The notes below the pieces were generated by a model, which worked only from the letters and a program-made list of their open reading frames with translations, did no database searches and was not told the origin of the DNA. 5,292 nucleotides of DNA from an uncultured Bacteroidales bacterium (GTDB lineage Bacteria; Bacteroidota; Bacteroidia; Bacteroidales; Marinilabiliaceae): assembly GCA_937892095.1 (NCBI GenBank), contig CALAVC010000052.1:1-5292 (forward strand), given 5' to 3'. Position 1 is the stretch's first letter; each line of letters starts with the position of its first letter. This document shows, in pieces, positions 1 through 5,292 of this stretch. Position numbers and translations under genes: made by a program.

Positions 1-413
1 TTTTTATTATATCCACCAGCCTCATTGGGCACGTAGCCCGGCAAGAAAGCATTCCCTATTGCACTTCCCTCTTCCCAACCCTCAAACTCTTGGTCTGTGT
101 TATACTTCGCAATAAGGTCTTCTATCTCTTTCTTGTCATAAACTTTCGTGTCTTGTCCGTCTGTTATAGCATAGCCTGTCGTGTTACCCTTGTCGTCCGT
201 TACTCTGTTCTTTATATACGTGTCAAACAACTCGCGCTCTGTCAAAAACTTTCCGTCCGACAACCGACCAACATTAGGCTCCATCTCTGGTAGGTCTTTC
301 GCCACTTCTTGCGTTGGTTCTATTTCTTTATCTTTTTGCCTCACGCCAAATCGTGGCTGGTAATCTTTTCCAAGCGCACTTTGCATTAAGGCTTCTTTTT
401 CTTTCTTATCCAT
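1..413 (-). CDS. Hypothetical phage protein, N-terminal part (runs off left edge)
   Basis: I do not recognise this protein. The frame opens with ATG at 413-411 and stays open for 137 codons to the window edge, so the C-terminus is missing. It starts MDKKEKEALMQSALGKDYQP and is hydrophilic throughout, rich in Lys, Glu and Asp, with no signal peptide or membrane segment. Residues 1-48 look like a flexible charged leader. Residues 49-110 (GRLSDGKFLTERELFDTYI onward) look folded, with alternating strand-like and helical stretches. From about 120 it becomes Gly/Pro-rich (GNAFLPGYVPNEAGG). The gene begins 15 bases after the stop of the 571-residue gene. There is no Shine-Dalgarno sequence; the leader is A-rich (AATTTAAAGAAACC). 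Its place after the candidate internal protein suggests another virion or injection protein, but that is context only. Confidence 0.82.
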   Translation of the reverse strand, partial: MDKKEKEALMQSALGKDYQPRFGVRQKDKEIEPTQEVAKDLPEMEPNVGRLSDGKFLTERELFDTYIKNRVTDDKGNTTGYAITDGQDTKVYDKKEIEDLIAKYNTDQEFEGWEEGSAIGNAFLPGYVPNEAGGYNK

Positions 414-428
414 TGGTTTCTTTAAATT

Positions 429-2144
429 TTAATATCTGTCAAGCCATCGCCTTATTATTTCTGTCAGGTCTTCTGCTCGAATACCCTTATATTTTTCTCT
501 CACATAATCTCTGATTTTATTCACTTGTTCTTGTGTAGGCTTGCTTCCTTTCTTTATATTAGCCCGCTTTTCCAGCTCGTCTACCACTGTGCTTATGCTA
601 TTCATCGAGTGCTGAACAGCGTCTCTTTCCTTTCCGCCCGTAGCGTCCCTGTCTGTAAATGTCGGAGTACCCTCTTCGCCGTTTGTATACCAAAAGTCAG
701 AGTCTCGATAAACTCCGTCGTGCTTGTCTCCATCTACTTGTCTTCGGATGTTTCCGTATATGTCTGCAAGTTCCTCTGACGATAGCTGTTCCATTTTGCT
801 ACGCGGTGGCAACCTTATCCCCATGCGGCTCAAATCAGCTCTAACACTATTCTCCACCGCTTGTCTGTCTTTGTTTGTGTTTCCACCTCCTTGTTCCTCA
901 ATACGTTCATCTACCAAAGCGTCAACATAATGGTTTATATACCCTTCCATATTTAACCTCTTTCGCCTACCACTCAAAACATTGTTTAGCGTTTCTCCGT
1001 CCCAATTCATAGCCCAACTCGAAGCCACTTGCACAGCCTCTTCGGGTGCGTGAGAAATCAGATAGCCCAATATCCTATTCTTGTCAAGCACGAAGTTCAT
1101 CAGCTGCTTATCTCTCTGCATTGCTGGTTGCAACGCCGCCAACATTTGGTCAAGATTGCCCGTCTCCATTGCGTCCGTCAGCTGGGGGTCGTTAATCTGG
1201 CTGGTATAGTTTTTTAGTGTTTCTCGCACATACGACTTATCTCGCAACATAACGTCTTGCATTGCACCAACAAAATCTTTCTTATCGCTTTCCGTCTGAA
1301 ACGTAAAGGTCAATCCGTCAACAACCATACTCGGATACCGTGGTCTACTTCCGCTTCCACTATTAGTACGTCTCCACATTCCATTATTGTCCCACACGTT
1401 GCCGTCCTTACCATAGTGTTCGTCTTTTGCCAGTGGCAATGCCTTGCCCGCATACTCCCACTGCCTCTTAGTGTCTTCCGCCCATGCGTCGTACGCTCCC
1501 TTACGCCATAGCTTATCCGCTTCAATATATTGGTTCACTTGGTCGGCATACGCCTGACGCACCTTGCCTATTTCGTTTGCTATGTAGTCGTCGTTCTGTT
1601 TCCCCATGTCGCGCACATACGTAACGCCTCCGCGTCCGCCCGTCCGACTATCACCTATCAAGCCCGCCAACTGACCCATAAGCTGTATGCCCCTTTGCCA
1701 ACGTAGCGCACGCTCTCGTCTCTCATCGTAGTCTGGTGCCTCCGGTCGCTTGTTCAGTGCCAAGTATTGGGTAAGCACACTCCGCCCGTCTTGCATTCGG
1801 TCGGTTGCGCCAGGTATGACATTATTAAGCGTATTAGGGTTCACCTGTTTCGAGCTTCGCACCACCTCACGACTACCTTTTGCCACACCCTGCGTCTGCT
1901 GCAAGCCCACGCCCGTCTTGTCCGCCGTACTCATGCCAATAAGGTCTGTCTGCGCTGCCTTGTTGCCACCCGTCAAGTCTACCTTTCCCTCCTCTGACTT
2001 CTCTATCTCTTCGGTCTGCGACTCCTCTGCTTCTTTCTCTGCCACCACTTCGCCCGCCCCACCAGCACCAACCTGCTTCTGTCCCCAGTCTTGCATGTCG
2101 GTGCCCCCGTCTGTAAAGACGTTGTCTCGTGTCTTCTTTGTCAT
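429..2144 (-). CDS. Large candidate internal/ejection virion protein, 571 aa
   Basis: This is a complete reading frame ending in TAA and the largest gene in the window. Residues 1-100 are low-complexity and acidic (EKEAEESQTEEIEKSEEGK), probably disordered. Residues 136-167 go from a charged helix (DYDERRERALRWQ) into a short Gly-rich hydrophobic stretch (GIQLMGQLAGLIGDSRTGG). Long charged helices follow to about 235, then a Gly/Asn-rich linker (245-268), a small folded part near 270-295, and mostly helix to the end. A lone weakly hydrophobic Gly-rich segment next to long helices recalls phage pilot or ejection proteins (microvirus VP2 style) and internal proteins of podoviruses; this is inference, since I see no catalytic motif. 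ATG at 2144-2142 lies three bases after the upstream stop codon. The only SD-like bases, AGGA, are too close to it, so translational coupling is likely. The CDS is near certain; the function is a guess. Confidence 0.85.
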   Translation of the reverse strand: MTKKTRDNVFTDGGTDMQDWGQKQVGAGGAGEVVAEKEAEESQTEEIEKSEEGKVDLTGGNKAAQTDLIGMSTADKTGVGLQQTQGVAKGSREVVRSSKQVNPNTLNNVIPGATDRMQDGRSVLTQYLALNKRPEAPDYDERRERALRWQRGIQLMGQLAGLIGDSRTGGRGGVTYVRDMGKQNDDYIANEIGKVRQAYADQVNQYIEADKLWRKGAYDAWAEDTKRQWEYAGKALPLAKDEHYGKDGNVWDNNGMWRRTNSGSGSRPRYPSMVVDGLTFTFQTESDKKDFVGAMQDVMLRDKSYVRETLKNYTSQINDPQLTDAMETGNLDQMLAALQPAMQRDKQLMNFVLDKNRILGYLISHAPEEAVQVASSWAMNWDGETLNNVLSGRRKRLNMEGYINHYVDALVDERIEEQGGGNTNKDRQAVENSVRADLSRMGIRLPPRSKMEQLSSEELADIYGNIRRQVDGDKHDGVYRDSDFWYTNGEEGTPTFTDRDATGGKERDAVQHSMNSISTVVDELEKRANIKKGSKPTQEQVNKIRDYVREKYKGIRAEDLTEIIRRWLDRY

Positions 2145-2147
2145 ATC

Positions 2148-2576
2148 CTATAAGTTTTTTATAGCTTCCATAATCTTCTGCGCTTGCTCGTTGTCGCTCG
2201 CCATAATTATCTTTTGCAATAGCTCACTAACTTCCGCCGCCTTACTTCTGCTTTCTTTTAGGTTCTCCACGACGCTTTTCACCTCTATCAGCACCACCGA
2301 CAACCCACACGCCATCGTTACCCACGGCTCGCCAATAGGGGTTATCAGCAGTAGCAAGTCTAAAGTAAAGCTCATCAAGATTAGTCCCCAATACTCAAAT
2401 AACTTAATCACTGTTCGTCTCAACCCCAAACTCGTAATGCGTTCTCTTTTCATCTTCGCCTTACGTATACCCGTTAGCAAGTCTACGCCTACGCCCACCA
2501 CGACAAGTGTCATCGTGGTGAGCAAATAGGTGGCGTAGTGAACGTTTGCAAATGCGTCTATTATCTCTCGTAGCAT
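2148..2576 (-). CDS. Phage holin family protein (PF05105-like), 142 aa
   Basis: This is a small membrane protein matching the pattern of the Bacteriophage holin family (PF05105, toxin-secretion/phage-lysis holins). Hydrophobic segments lie at about residues 15-34, 62-81 and 85-98. The family's typical features are visible: DLLTGIRKAK (32-41) closing the first membrane segment, then ITSLGLRRTVIKL (47-59), then IEVKSVVENL (97-106) at the end of the third. The C-terminal tail (107-142) is a charged amphipathic helix, possibly a coiled coil. Holins make lesions in the inner membrane that time lysis. No endolysin lies beside it here, so a virion or injection-related membrane role is possible. The start is fixed by GGAGGGGGG ending ten bases or fewer upstream. 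The gene ends TAG, and that codon lies in frame with the following 571-residue gene. Confidence 0.88.
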   Translation of the reverse strand: MLREIIDAFANVHYATYLLTTMTLVVVGVGVDLLTGIRKAKMKRERITSLGLRRTVIKLFEYWGLILMSFTLDLLLLITPIGEPWVTMACGLSVVLIEVKSVVENLKESRSKAAEVSELLQKIIMASDNEQAQKIMEAIKNL

Positions 2577-2582
2577 TTTGTG

Positions 2583-2591
2583 CCCCCCTCC
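2583..2591 (-). promoter_or_regulatory. Shine-Dalgarno of the holin-family gene
   Basis: The minus strand reads GGAGGGGGG, with its GGAGG core ten bases before ATG at 2576-2574. It is G-rich, stronger than the leaders of the neighbouring 232- and 571-residue genes, and it fixes the holin start. It lies in the 19-base gap after the fiber-like gene. Confidence 0.8.
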
Positions 2592-2595
2592 GTTT

Positions 2596-3294
2596 TTAGT
2601 TCAGTGTAAACGATAAACTACCAACCGCATTATCCTTAATGCCTACTTCCGCATAGTGTCCCGATTTCAACGTCAACGTTGCTGTGTCCGAACCGTCCGC
2701 CCACTGCAAACCCTTGTTGGTTATATCCTCTATGTTTGCCAACAGTTCGTCCACCTCCGCTTTCGTGTAGTAGTTCTGCTTCACCTGCTCGCAACACTCT
2801 TCCAGTGCCGCAATGTCATCTATGCACTGACCCACTTCACCTTGCAAGTTTGTCAGCTTAGCTTCCAAGTCCGACACCGCTTCGTCTACATATCCTTTCG
2901 TCGCATAAACAGTCAGCTTGCTCTGAATTTCAAGTATCTGGGTCAGCAGTGCGCCCAGCTCGTTGCGTAGGTCTGTAATCTTTGCGTCCTTGTCTGCCAC
3001 CTCGTCTGCAATCGCAGTCTCATTTGCGCCCAGTCGGCTCTCTATGCCGTCCAAATACTCTTTGCTTACTCCGCCATAGTTCACCGAAAACCAACGCAAA
3101 AACAATCGAAAGACACCTGTGTCAAGTGGCACACCACCGTCCACATTCGACAAAAAATTATTCTCAAACGCTGTCAGCTCAGCCGCACTTCTTGCTCTCG
3201 CGTCGGTCATCAGCAGTTGCCCAAGTCGCTCGTCAATAAATGTCTGACAAGCCTTGTATAGCTTTTCAATTTCTCTCTTTTCAAGCATATTCAT
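2596..3294 (-). CDS. Coiled-coil fiber-like structural protein (head or tail fiber candidate), 232 aa
   Basis: The protein has three parts. Residues 1-75 form an N-terminal, probably virion-binding, region (LDTGVFRLFLRWFSVNYGG at 57-75). A long coiled coil covers about 78-190. A small strand-rich C-terminal module at 195-232 contains ATLTLKSGHYAEVGI and ends GSLSFTLN. Two copies of a Y-x-TK-x-x-VDE motif occur in the coil: YATKGYVDEAV (130-140) and YYTKAEVDELL (175-185). Such YYTK-x-EVD motifs are common in trimeric phage fibers, baseplate spikes and head fibers, so a trimeric fiber is the best guess; which end of the virion carries it cannot be told. Cysteines at 157, 167 and 168 in the coil could crosslink chains. 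There is no Shine-Dalgarno sequence; the leader is AT-rich, and Met3 (3288) is an alternative start. The stop is TAA. Confidence 0.82.
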   Translation of the reverse strand: MNMLEKREIEKLYKACQTFIDERLGQLLMTDARARSAAELTAFENNFLSNVDGGVPLDTGVFRLFLRWFSVNYGGVSKEYLDGIESRLGANETAIADEVADKDAKITDLRNELGALLTQILEIQSKLTVYATKGYVDEAVSDLEAKLTNLQGEVGQCIDDIAALEECCEQVKQNYYTKAEVDELLANIEDITNKGLQWADGSDTATLTLKSGHYAEVGIKDNAVGSLSFTLN

Positions 3295-3351
3295 ACTAAT
3301 TTTAATTATGTTAACTATTTAAATTGTAAATGTCCAGTGGAATAATCTTCT
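3295..3351 (-). promoter_or_regulatory. AT-rich gap upstream of the fiber-like gene, possible weak promoter or leader
   Basis: This 57-base gap is only about 21% G+C (12 of 57), far below its surroundings. On the minus strand it holds TTTACA (five of six bases of a sigma-70 -35 box) and, 14 bases on, CATAAT (five of six of a -10 box). That spacer is too short for a good promoter, and there is no clear Bacteroidota TAnnTTTG box. No GC-rich hairpin is seen. It may simply be an unstructured leader that aids ribosome loading without a Shine-Dalgarno sequence. Confidence 0.25.
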
Positions 3352-3993
3352 TCATATATTCATCGTCATTAGCATATCATTCCTCTGTGCCGTCAGCCGT
3401 TGCACTGTCGCGTCGTCCCCAAACACACCCTCTGTAAGTATGGCACATTGCAAACTAACTAATGGGTGCAACCCTTTGGGCATTTCCTCAGCTCGCCGTG
3501 CGTTGACATATTTCGCATACACCACATCGTCGCAACCACGCATACTATACACCTCTATCTTGCCATACGCCAAGCCCACAACAGGCTTATCCATTATGCC
3601 CCTGCTATGTCTGTGTTGTTGCACCGTCCACTCGTCAGTACCAACCTTAACCACTTCATGCACCGTCCTATTCCAGCTCCTTAGCCTTATACCCTCCAAC
3701 TTTATCCAGTCCGTAGGTTGAGGGATATATCCAACACCCTCCCGACATTCTGTCCCCTCCAATGGTATATCTTTCAAGCACTCTTGCAATCTGTGAGGTG
3801 GCAACACACTTAGCACTGTCGCTGCCGCTTCGTCAAGATATTCGTCTATGTAGCGCACTATGGGATATAAAGCTCTGTTCTCGCTACCCTCTTCCAGCCA
3901 GAAGTCCGTCCGCTCGCCCCTCGTCCACTCTTCCATGCGCAAGCGAGTCCGCTCTATCAGACTTAGCCGTGTCTCGTTTGTCAAGTCGCCCAT
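3352..3993 (-). CDS. Candidate head-tail connector/adaptor protein, 213 aa
   Basis: The protein begins MGDLTNETRLSLIERTRLRM. Residues 1-80 are helical, with a conserved-looking patch ALYPIVRYIDEYLDEAAATV (41-60). The middle is strand-rich: GYIPQPTDWIKLEGIRLRSW (88-107), then WTVQQHRHSRGIMDKPVVGL (122-141), then GKIEVYSM (144-151). The end is helical again (176-213). A helical N-terminus, a 'P-x-P-x-D-(W/F)-x-x-L' turn, a 'W-x-R-x-V' strand and a 'KPV' segment recall, from memory, connector or ring-type proteins of Bacteroidota phages that sit between portal and tail. A position two genes after the capsid gene fits this, but no family assignment is proven. The frame is open another 30 codons upstream; I chose the ATG at 3993-3991 because AGGAGG lies ten bases before it. 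The stop is TGA. Confidence 0.83.
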   Translation of the reverse strand: MGDLTNETRLSLIERTRLRMEEWTRGERTDFWLEEGSENRALYPIVRYIDEYLDEAAATVLSVLPPHRLQECLKDIPLEGTECREGVGYIPQPTDWIKLEGIRLRSWNRTVHEVVKVGTDEWTVQQHRHSRGIMDKPVVGLAYGKIEVYSMRGCDDVVYAKYVNARRAEEMPKGLHPLVSLQCAILTEGVFGDDATVQRLTAQRNDMLMTMNI

Positions 3994-4003
3994 AGTCCTA
4001 TGT

Positions 4004-4009
4004 CCTCCT
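4004..4009 (-). promoter_or_regulatory. Shine-Dalgarno of the 213-aa gene, overlapping the upstream stop codon
   Basis: The minus strand reads TAGGAGG. The TAG stop of the 132-residue gene (4010-4008) shares two bases with AGGAGG, which ends ten bases before ATG at 3993. A ribosome terminating on the first gene would sit on this site, so the two genes are probably translationally coupled. It also rules out the longer upstream start. Confidence 0.85.
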
Positions 4010-4406
4010 ATTTCAAATTTGGAAACGACACTCCCAGCCTCTGCGCCATAGCCATTATAGCAGCCTTGTTGTCCACGTCGCACTCGCTCACCCCATACTC
4101 GTCTATAAGCACGTTGGCTGCCTGCTGCACCTTCTTCACCTGCTTATATTCTCTAATGTCTCGGCTCGCCTCTTCTGTCGACACGTTCTGCGGTTGTGCC
4201 ACCGTTTTAAGTCGCACAAGTCCCTTTCGATAATACGGGTGGTCTTCTATCGCTTGTTGCTCCTCTGGGTCTACCGTTGTATACACACACCCTATTCCGC
4301 CATGCCACATGGGCTGAAAGCGTATCCATTTCTTGCGGTCGCCTATCCGTATCATTATCGACACCTGACCATACGACGTACAGATATATTGTCTTACTAC
4401 TTGCAT
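4008..4406 (-). CDS. Small capsid-associated protein candidate, 132 aa
   Basis: This is a small soluble protein directly after the capsid gene. Residues 6-45 are strand-rich (QYICTSYGQVSIMIRIG, KKWIRFQP, GCVYTTVD), followed by EEQQAIEDHPYYRKGLVRL (48-66). A charged linker covers about 70-92. A helical C-terminal motif (VQQAANVLIDEYGVSECDVDN at 93-113, then AAIMAMAQRLGVSFPNLK) resembles a small helix-extended-helix fold. I recall proteins with this two-part plan, ending in GVSFPNL, next to capsid genes of Bacteroidota phages, but I know of no assigned biochemical role; decoration or head-completion protein is a positional guess. The frame stays open 26 codons further upstream, but that stretch lies over a terminator hairpin, whereas ATG at 4406-4404 has AAGGAG nine bases before it. 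The stop is TAG. Confidence 0.85.
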   Translation of the reverse strand: MQVVRQYICTSYGQVSIMIRIGDRKKWIRFQPMWHGGIGCVYTTVDPEEQQAIEDHPYYRKGLVRLKTVAQPQNVSTEEASRDIREYKQVKKVQQAANVLIDEYGVSECDVDNKAAIMAMAQRLGVSFPNLK

Positions 4407-4415
4407 TTTTCTCTT

Positions 4416-4421
4416 CTCCTT
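4416..4421 (-). promoter_or_regulatory. Shine-Dalgarno of the 132-aa gene
   Basis: The minus strand reads AAGGAG, nine bases before the ATG at 4406. It begins immediately after the eight-T tract of the terminator, so any transcript reading through carries a ready ribosome binding site. It decides the start of the 132-residue gene. Confidence 0.85.
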
Positions 4422-4478
4422 AAAAAAAACTTCGGTAGACAGCGCACGGGCTTTCACCTCCGCACCCGTCTGCCAAAG
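4422..4478 (-). terminator. Intrinsic terminator after the major capsid gene
   Basis: On the minus strand CTTTGGCAGAC (4478-4468) can pair with GTCTACCGAAG (4440-4430): ten of eleven positions pair (one of them U-G), with one C/A mismatch. An inner GGG/CCC pairing (4467-4465 with 4450-4448) can extend the stem into the 27-base loop region. The stem is followed directly by eight T residues (4429-4422). The T tract exists only in the minus direction, so the terminator acts on the capsid transcript. It starts about 28 bases after the capsid stop codon. The imperfect stem suggests partial rather than complete termination, which would leave downstream genes expressed at a lower level. Confidence 0.75.
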
Positions 4479-4505
4479 AGTCAATCAACCAATTTCAAAA
4501 AAAAA

Positions 4506-5292
4506 CTACACTGGCTTAATTATCGCATGACACTTACCATACTTCAAGCATATCGAACTAATCTCGGTTAACACGGTACTCTTGCCGTCATACACACCCG
4601 ACGCAATCAGGTCAAGTGCCAGTCGGCTCATCGGGCGAAACACCTTCTTCTGCAAATACTGCTTATCTATGACGATAGCTTGGTCGCTTATGCCCACCTC
4701 GTCAAAGAGCGGGTGCATAAGCATGTGCAGTGTGCCAAAGTTCGTTACTATCTTATTCCACGTGTAACCAAACACCCTCTCAACGCTTGTCGCGTCAATG
4801 TTGCGCTGTATGCTCGGCAGTTTAGCCAGTGTGGCAATGAACTCACTCCCCGCCAGCATTAATCGGTCGCTCGAACCATTATTGCCCGTGAATATGTTCT
4901 TGCTCATATCCACAAGGTCGTTCTCGTCAAAGTTGTTCGGGTCGTAGCCTATCACTTGCCCGTTGCGCATTATCTGGCTATATATGCCCTCGCAAGTATA
5001 CACGTAGCGACGTGTGTTCTCGTTGCGAATGTAGCCCTTTGCGCCAAAGAGATATGTTAGCTCAATCTCCTTTCGCATGTTATGGATATTCAGCTCGTCT
5101 GTGTCCGTGGGTGTCCAATTAACCTCACGCTCGCTTTCCATTGATATGGTGCTTTCCAGAACTTGACTTTTGAATATCTGCATGTAGTTCTCTTCCTTAC
5201 TGGGCAACGCTGTGTATGGGGGTGTCTGTACGTCGCCCTCGCTCGCTGCGTGTCCCAATCGGATAACCTTTGTGCCTGCTGGTATGGCTGGT
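4506..5292 (-). CDS. Major capsid protein, C-terminal part (DUF5309/SU10-like), start beyond right edge
   Basis: The frame enters from the right edge with no in-frame start needed and runs 261 residues to TAG at 4508-4506. Visible landmarks, counted from the first visible residue, are: KVIRLGHAASEGD (8-20); EENYMQIFKSQVLEST (33-48), a stretch in which shell proteins of this type contact neighbours; IELTYLFGAKGYI (76-88), the usual segment leading into a loop insertion; FGTLHMLMHPLFDEVG (185-200); then QAIVIDKQYLQKKVFRP (204-220) and a closing strand-rich tail to KCHAIIKPV. The order 'fG-x-L-x-x-x-x-H ... D-x-A-x-x-x-D ... L' is what I know from the DUF5309/SU10 major capsid family with an HK97-like fold; assignment is by recognition, not search. 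A TTG at 5258 could pose as a start, but coding clearly continues upstream. A terminator follows the gene. Confidence 0.82.
   Translation of the reverse strand, partial: PAIPAGTKVIRLGHAASEGDVQTPPYTALPSKEENYMQIFKSQVLESTISMESEREVNWTPTDTDELNIHNMRKEIELTYLFGAKGYIRNENTRRYVYTCEGIYSQIMRNGQVIGYDPNNFDENDLVDMSKNIFTGNNGSSDRLMLAGSEFIATLAKLPSIQRNIDATSVERVFGYTWNKIVTNFGTLHMLMHPLFDEVGISDQAIVIDKQYLQKKVFRPMSRLALDLIASGVYDGKSTVLTEISSICLKYGKCHAIIKPV

Noticed and set aside
1310..1525. Minus-strand open frame of 71 codons within the 571-residue gene
   Set aside because: It lies in another frame of a continuous, well-formed coding region, with no initiation signal seen.
2154..2160. A AAA AAC as a functional -1 frameshift site in the holin-family gene
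   Set aside because: The -1 frame would add about 90 Arg/Gly-rich residues that look like out-of-frame translation, ending at a TAG, and I see no clear downstream stem. The heptamer is explained by Lys-Asn codons.
1750..2529. Plus-strand open frame of 259 codons
   Set aside because: It lies wholly opposite the 571-residue and holin-family genes, starts with a non-ATG codon, has no Shine-Dalgarno sequence, and its protein is Ser/Thr/Cys-rich as expected for the complement of a purine-rich coding strand.
3994..4083. Upstream extension of the 213-residue protein by 30 codons
   Set aside because: It would overlap the end of the 132-residue gene, and AGGAGG lies correctly before the ATG at 3993.
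4407..4484. Upstream extension of the 132-residue protein by 26 codons
   Set aside because: The extension covers the terminator hairpin and T tract, while AAGGAG sits nine bases before the internal ATG at 4406.
2148..4508. Genome-wide recoding of TAG, as in some crAss-like phages
   Set aside because: No gene here has an internal TAG, and the three terminal TAG codons are each followed closely by a terminator, a coupled start or a new ATG. Only the holin/571-residue junction remains open to local readthrough.
5256..5258. TTG as the start of the capsid protein
   Set aside because: The frame remains open to the window edge and the residues before it (PAIPAGTKVIR) continue naturally into a capsid-like sequence.

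Overview
The window looks like part of the virion-structure module of a tailed double-stranded DNA phage or prophage, probably infecting a Bacteroidota host. The host guess rests on protein style: a DUF5309/SU10-like major capsid protein, a short partner protein ending in GVSFPNL, and a connector-like protein, a combination I associate with Bacteroidota phages. It is inference, and I could not run a search. Genes read with the standard bacterial code. No reading frame has an internal TAG, and three genes end in TAG.

All seven genes lie on the minus strand, packed head to tail. In transcription order (right to left) they are: the C-terminal part of the major capsid protein (4506-5291, start beyond the right edge); an intrinsic terminator; a 132-residue capsid-associated protein (4008-4406); a 213-residue candidate head-tail connector (3352-3993); a 232-residue coiled-coil fiber-like protein (2596-3294); a 142-residue holin-family membrane protein (2148-2576); a 571-residue candidate internal or ejection protein (429-2144); and the first 137 residues of an unrecognised protein running off the left edge (1-413). 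Most gaps are 3-21 bases. The exceptions are a 99-base gap holding the terminator and a very AT-rich 57-base gap at 3295-3351. No stretch over 300 bases lacks a gene.

The layout suggests one late operon making the shell, its accessory proteins, the connector, a surface or tail fiber, a lysis or membrane protein and internal proteins. The terminator directly after the capsid gene would let capsid transcripts outnumber downstream ones. Three starts (132-, 213- and 142-residue genes) have strong Shine-Dalgarno sequences 9-10 bases upstream. The 232-residue, 571-residue and left partial genes have none at proper spacing.

Three points deserve a second look: the terminator fused to the next ribosome binding site; the amber codon that alone separates the holin-like frame from the 571-residue frame; and the apparent absence of GATC, GGCC and CTAG. 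I saw no tRNA, CRISPR array, insertion sequence, integrase or attachment site.
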